From NCBI GenBank assembly GCA_001303955.1, contig LJUP01000008.1, positions 1-45,866 of the forward strand: DNA of 45,866 nt, read 5' to 3'. The position numbers were made by a program, and so were the translations under genes. The stretch comes from Bacteroides sp. SM23_62. GTDB lineage: Bacteria; Bacteroidota; Bacteroidia; Bacteroidales; SM23-62. Shown here piece by piece: positions 42,819-45,866 of the stretch (positions within the stretch are counted from its first letter, which is position 1; each line of letters starts with the position of its first letter). The notes under the pieces are model-generated. The model was given only the letters and a program-made list of their open reading frames with translations. It was not told the DNA's origin and searched no databases.

Positions 42819-43373
42819 TTAAAGTTGTTTATACAATTCTTTTAACTTCTTCCTGAGAAACAGGATGGCATACCGTTTTCTCGAGAGCAGGGTATTGATG
42901 CCTTCACCGGTTTCTGCTGAAATATCCTTGAAACTCTTGTCTTCAAATTCGTTCCAGATAAAAACATCCCGCTGTTCCTCGGGCATCTCGTCAAGGGCCC
43001 GGTCAATGGCATCCCAGATCATCTCCCTCATCATCTCATCTTCCGGGTCCCTGGTCAATGCAGGCAGGATATCCTCGAGCATCAGGGGCGCCCCATCCTC
43101 TTGTTTGTTCACTGCCTGCTTATCTGAAAACGGCTCCGGTTTTTTCTTCCTGTAATAATCCGTGATCCTGTTCCTGGTGACCGTAAACAACCATGATGTG
43201 ATCTTCTCGGTGGACCGGATATCATCAAATCCTCTTAAAAACTGGTATAGAACATCCTGCAGGATATCTTCCGCATCTTCCCTGCTGCGGATGTGCTGCC
43301 TGATAAATCCCAGCAGCCTCCCCTTCTCCCTGGTTGCAACCTCACTTATATACCTGCTTTCTTCTGCGGTCAT
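42819..43373 (-). CDS. ECF-type RNA polymerase sigma factor
   Basis: A 184-residue sigma-70 family protein. Region 2 has GFIRQHIRSREDAEDILQDV and WLFTVTRNRITDYYRKKK, matching the ECF sigma2 helix. Region 4 has ALDEMPEEQRDVFIWNEFED followed by SFKDISAETGEGINTLLSRK, a helix-turn-helix. The linker is longer than minimal (about 30 residues) and acidic. It directs RNA polymerase to a small set of promoters, probably in response to an envelope or stress signal through the membrane protein encoded downstream. No target promoter can be assigned. Confidence 0.94.
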   Translation of the reverse strand: MTAEESRYISEVATREKGRLLGFIRQHIRSREDAEDILQDVLYQFLRGFDDIRSTEKITSWLFTVTRNRITDYYRKKKPEPFSDKQAVNKQEDGAPLMLEDILPALTRDPEDEMMREMIWDAIDRALDEMPEEQRDVFIWNEFEDKSFKDISAETGEGINTLLSRKRYAILFLRKKLKELYKQL

Positions 43374-43428
43374 CTGATCTGAATTCCTGTTTCTGTTATG
43401 GTTGACGGATCAGGTCCAATAATATTTT

Positions 43429-43458
43429 AAAAAAACGGAGGCCGTTTCCAACCTCCGC
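43429..43458 (-). terminator. Intrinsic terminator after the BNR-repeat gene
   Basis: On the minus strand CGGAGG, a 10-nt loop and CCTCCG form a stem followed by a run of seven T, 11 nt after the stop codon at 43469. Confidence 0.82.
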
Positions 43459-43468
43459 TTGTGAATGC

Positions 43469-45866
43469 TTATTCTATCTCTATCGGTTCATAGTCCTTGA
43501 ACCACTTAAAATCTGTATTTTCTATCAGATCGCGGTATTCAGGCCAGACGTCCTTGTAAAAGGCATTGGTCATATCCAATGCTTTGCCAACCATCTCATC
43601 TGCCTGGTCCATCAGCCTTTTTTCGGTGGAAGTAGGTCCTGATGGCCTGGACCGGATATATCTCGATGCTTCAAAAAGCTTCACGGCAGCCGTTGGCTGG
43701 TCAAAACCGGAGATCCCCTGCTGCTTTTCCACCTTTCCATTGATATATTCCCATATTATATTAATAGAGTCCTGGACAGCCTTCGTTTTTTCAGCGACCT
43801 CCTTCAGATCCGGATCCATTTTGCCTCCGACCTGTCCGGAAATGCTGGCAAGTACACCCCTGGATTCCTGAAGCCTTGACGTGGCCTTGCTTAAAGCCTG
43901 GGCCTTTCTGCTGAGTTCATTGTACAATTGCTCATTCGCTTCGAGGGCCCGCATATCCACCTCAGACCGCGGATCAAAGCTAACTTTGATCATGGTAGAA
44001 TCTTTCCTGTCGCCACAGCTCATTACGACCCTGTATTCTCCGGGCTTTACGATAAATCCGGCGGGTTCCCCTCTGACAGCCCCAAAGCGGCTTCTCCCAC
44101 CATACCTGGCAGCCCTCGGGTTTGGGAAACGGACACCTTTCTTACGCAGTCTCCAGGTGACCTTGTTTAACCCGGGTTCCGCTTTGTACTCAAGCGTTCT
44201 GATCAAATCATCCCCATCATATACCCGGAGCTTTACACTGTCATATTTAGGCTTCTCTTCCGCATCCTCCTTGTCCAGCTCTTTCAGGTAATAGGTAAGT
44301 ATCCCCCCGGTCATTTTATTTTCCCCTTCATAGGTAGCATCACCGGGGAAATGATTGCCTGCGGGTTGTTGCATGTCTCTGATCAGAATGGCCTCGGGAG
44401 GATCAAACACCTTGAACTTTTGTTCCAGCACTTTTGCATGGGTCCTGGCAATTTCCCTCAGCGGACGAATATCATCGAGGATGTATACTGCCCTGCCGAA
44501 AGTTCCGATCACCAGATCCGCCTCTCTTTCCTGGATGACCATATCCATGGTAGAAACCGAAGGGTATCCATGTTTCCATTGGGTCCAGGTAAGGGCATTA
44601 TCAATGCTCACCCACAAACCATGCTCTGTCCCCAGGAATACAAGATTAGCCTCGACCGGATCCTGCAGTACAGAAAGGGCATAGCCATGCACATTTTTTT
44701 CATCCACAATCCTTTCCCAGCTTGCCCCGTAGTCCTTTGTACGATAAGCATAAGGGCTAAAATCACCCATCCGGTAATTGTTGGCCACGACCCAGGCTTC
44801 CCCACCACTGTAAACGGAGGGCTGGACCTGCGGGATCCAGCTGTTGGCCGGTAAGCCCGGCAAGTTGGCAGATACATTTGACCAGTACTCCCCACCGTCC
44901 CTGGTTACCTGTACATTACCGTCATCCGTCCCGACCCATATCACTCCTTTTTCAACCGGACTTACGGCGATTGCCAGGATGGTCGTGTGGTTCTCTGCCC
45001 CCGTTACATCCAGGGTGAGTCCACCGCTTTTCCCGTACTTCTGTTTTTCCGGGTCATTGGTGGTCAGGTCAGGCGAAATGATTTCCCAGGTGAGTCCCTT
45101 GTCGGTACTTTTATGAAGGAACTGGCTGCCGAAATAAATGGTTGAATTGTCAAAGGGATCCTGTTCCATGGCTGCATTCCAGTGGAACCTCAGTTTGGTA
45201 TCAAGGTCCGGGGCAGTTGGTTTGACGGTATAGGTCGCTCCGGTTTCATAATCGTATCTGCCTACATTCCCGCCCTGCGACATGGCATATCCATACCTGG
45301 CATCATCCGGATCGGGCATCACGTCAAAGCCATCACCGAACATGACCTCCTGCCAGTATTCGTTTCGGATTCCCCCGCTTCTCCATACATAGCCGGGACC
45401 TCTCCAGGATCCATTGTCCTGGAGTCCCCCATAAACATTGTAGGGCATCTCATTGTCCACCCGGATATGGTACCACTGTCCAAGCGGAAGGTTCTCCATG
45501 AAATGCCATGTCTCTCCCCTGTTCCTCGAGATGGCCATTCCACCGTCGTTACCCTCGATGATCAGGTTGGGATCTTCCGGGTGAATCCAGAAAGCATGGT
45601 GATCAGAGTGGATACTGCTGGCAATGGTGCGGAAGGATTTTCCACCGTCTTCACTCAAACCAATCCTGCTGTAAAGGGTATAGAGGCGGTTCTCATTCCT
45701 GGAATCGACATATAGCTCAAAGTAATAGAATGGCCTGTTGCCAATGTCATTCCCGTCACTGACCTTCTTCCATTTCAGTCCCCCGTCATCAGACCGGTAA
45801 AGTGCATTCTTCTCTGCTTCAACCAGGGCATAAACGATTTTTGGATTGCTGGGCGAGATGGCCAGT
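43469..45866 (-). CDS. VPS10/sortilin-like BNR-repeat glycosidase-type protein, 5' part missing (runs off right edge)
   Basis: My translation continues past 45658 to the window end (LAISPSNPKIVYALVEAEKN, then ALYRSDDGGLKWKKVSD), so at least 799 residues are present and the N-terminus is missing. Repeated Asp-box (BNR) motifs of the type SxDxGxxW are seen: RSDDGGLKW, LSEDGGKSF, SRNRGETW, STDKGLTW, TRDGGEYW, TKDYGASW, and SIDNALTW. GLQDNGSW and IWVGTDDGNVQVTRDGG match the VPS10/sortilin-type beta-propeller. A C-terminal extension (about the last 350 residues) has a beta sandwich and a coiled-coil tail. Such proteins are usually secreted in Bacteroidetes and their enzymatic role is uncertain. 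It is upstream of the sigma factor but separated from it by a terminator. Confidence 0.88.
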   Translation of the reverse strand, partial: LAISPSNPKIVYALVEAEKNALYRSDDGGLKWKKVSDGNDIGNRPFYYFELYVDSRNENRLYTLYSRIGLSEDGGKSFRTIASSIHSDHHAFWIHPEDPNLIIEGNDGGMAISRNRGETWHFMENLPLGQWYHIRVDNEMPYNVYGGLQDNGSWRGPGYVWRSGGIRNEYWQEVMFGDGFDVMPDPDDARYGYAMSQGGNVGRYDYETGATYTVKPTAPDLDTKLRFHWNAAMEQDPFDNSTIYFGSQFLHKSTDKGLTWEIISPDLTTNDPEKQKYGKSGGLTLDVTGAENHTTILAIAVSPVEKGVIWVGTDDGNVQVTRDGGEYWSNVSANLPGLPANSWIPQVQPSVYSGGEAWVVANNYRMGDFSPYAYRTKDYGASWERIVDEKNVHGYALSVLQDPVEANLVFLGTEHGLWVSIDNALTWTQWKHGYPSVSTMDMVIQEREADLVIGTFGRAVYILDDIRPLREIARTHAKVLEQKFKVFDPPEAILIRDMQQPAGNHFPGDATYEGENKMTGGILTYYLKELDKEDAEEKPKYDSVKLRVYDGDDLIRTLEYKAEPGLNKVTWRLRKKGVRFPNPRAARYGGRSRFGAVRGEPAGFIVKPGEYRVVMSCGDRKDSTMIKVSFDPRSEVDMRALEANEQLYNELSRKAQALSKATSRLQESRGVLASISGQVGGKMDPDLKEVAEKTKAVQDSINIIWEYINGKVEKQQGISGFDQPTAAVKLFEASRYIRSRPSGPTSTEKRLMDQADEMVGKALDMTNAFYKDVWPEYRDLIENTDFKWFKDYEPIEIE

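Overview
The window looks like a chromosomal segment of a member of the Bacteroidota, probably a free-living marine or sediment Bacteroidales-type organism. The evidence is two TonB-dependent receptors (one with an N-terminal carboxypeptidase-regulatory-like domain), many lipoproteins with short Ser/Gly-Cys lipoboxes, few clear Shine-Dalgarno sites, and several upstream sequences resembling the Bacteroidetes promoter (TTTG, about 19-20 nt, TAnnTTTG). I see no rRNA, tRNA, CRISPR array, insertion sequence or phage gene. The species cannot be named from the sequence.

Left part (1-8.1 kb). A truncated TonB-dependent receptor is divergent from a signalling operon: a YfiR-domain histidine kinase, a response regulator fused to a class III nucleotide cyclase, and a PAP2 phosphatase. 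A second TonB-dependent receptor converges on it. The next block (8.35-15.8 kb) is a tripartite RND efflux operon with two oddities. Its TolC-like component carries an N-terminal ABC-type substrate-binding domain, and a crotonase-fold protein lacking the usual catalytic Glu sits between the adaptor and the pump. A second class III cyclase with TolB-like and TPR domains follows, then a FadL-like outer membrane protein on the opposite strand.

Middle part (19.5-29.8 kb). This holds mostly small, separately transcribed genes: a membrane/secreted protein of unknown function, a CPBP-like membrane protein lacking the Glu of its first motif, a cold-shock protein, a small lipoprotein, a DUF763 protein ending in a sliding-clamp-like motif, a large secreted Tyr-rich protein, YccF, two paralogous lipoproteins, and a lipoprotein translationally coupled to a double-rhodanese lipoprotein.

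Right part (29.8-45.9 kb). A minus-strand sulfur module has two half-size YeeE/YedE transporters and two membrane-anchored rhodanese-like proteins that both lack the active-site Cys. It faces the active-type double rhodanese. Next come a secreted class A beta-lactamase-fold hydrolase and an ATP/ADP-carrier-like membrane protein with HEAT repeats. A minus-strand operon then encodes a tandem UspA protein, a secreted protein with the glucan-water-dikinase domain order, and another secreted serine hydrolase. The edge carries a decayed START-domain gene, an ECF sigma factor with a small membrane partner, and a truncated VPS10/BNR-repeat protein.

The best candidates for undescribed biology are the exported dikinase operon, the modified RND operon, the DUF763/clamp link and the Cys-less rhodanese/YeeE module. 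All family assignments were made by eye from motifs; no database search was run.
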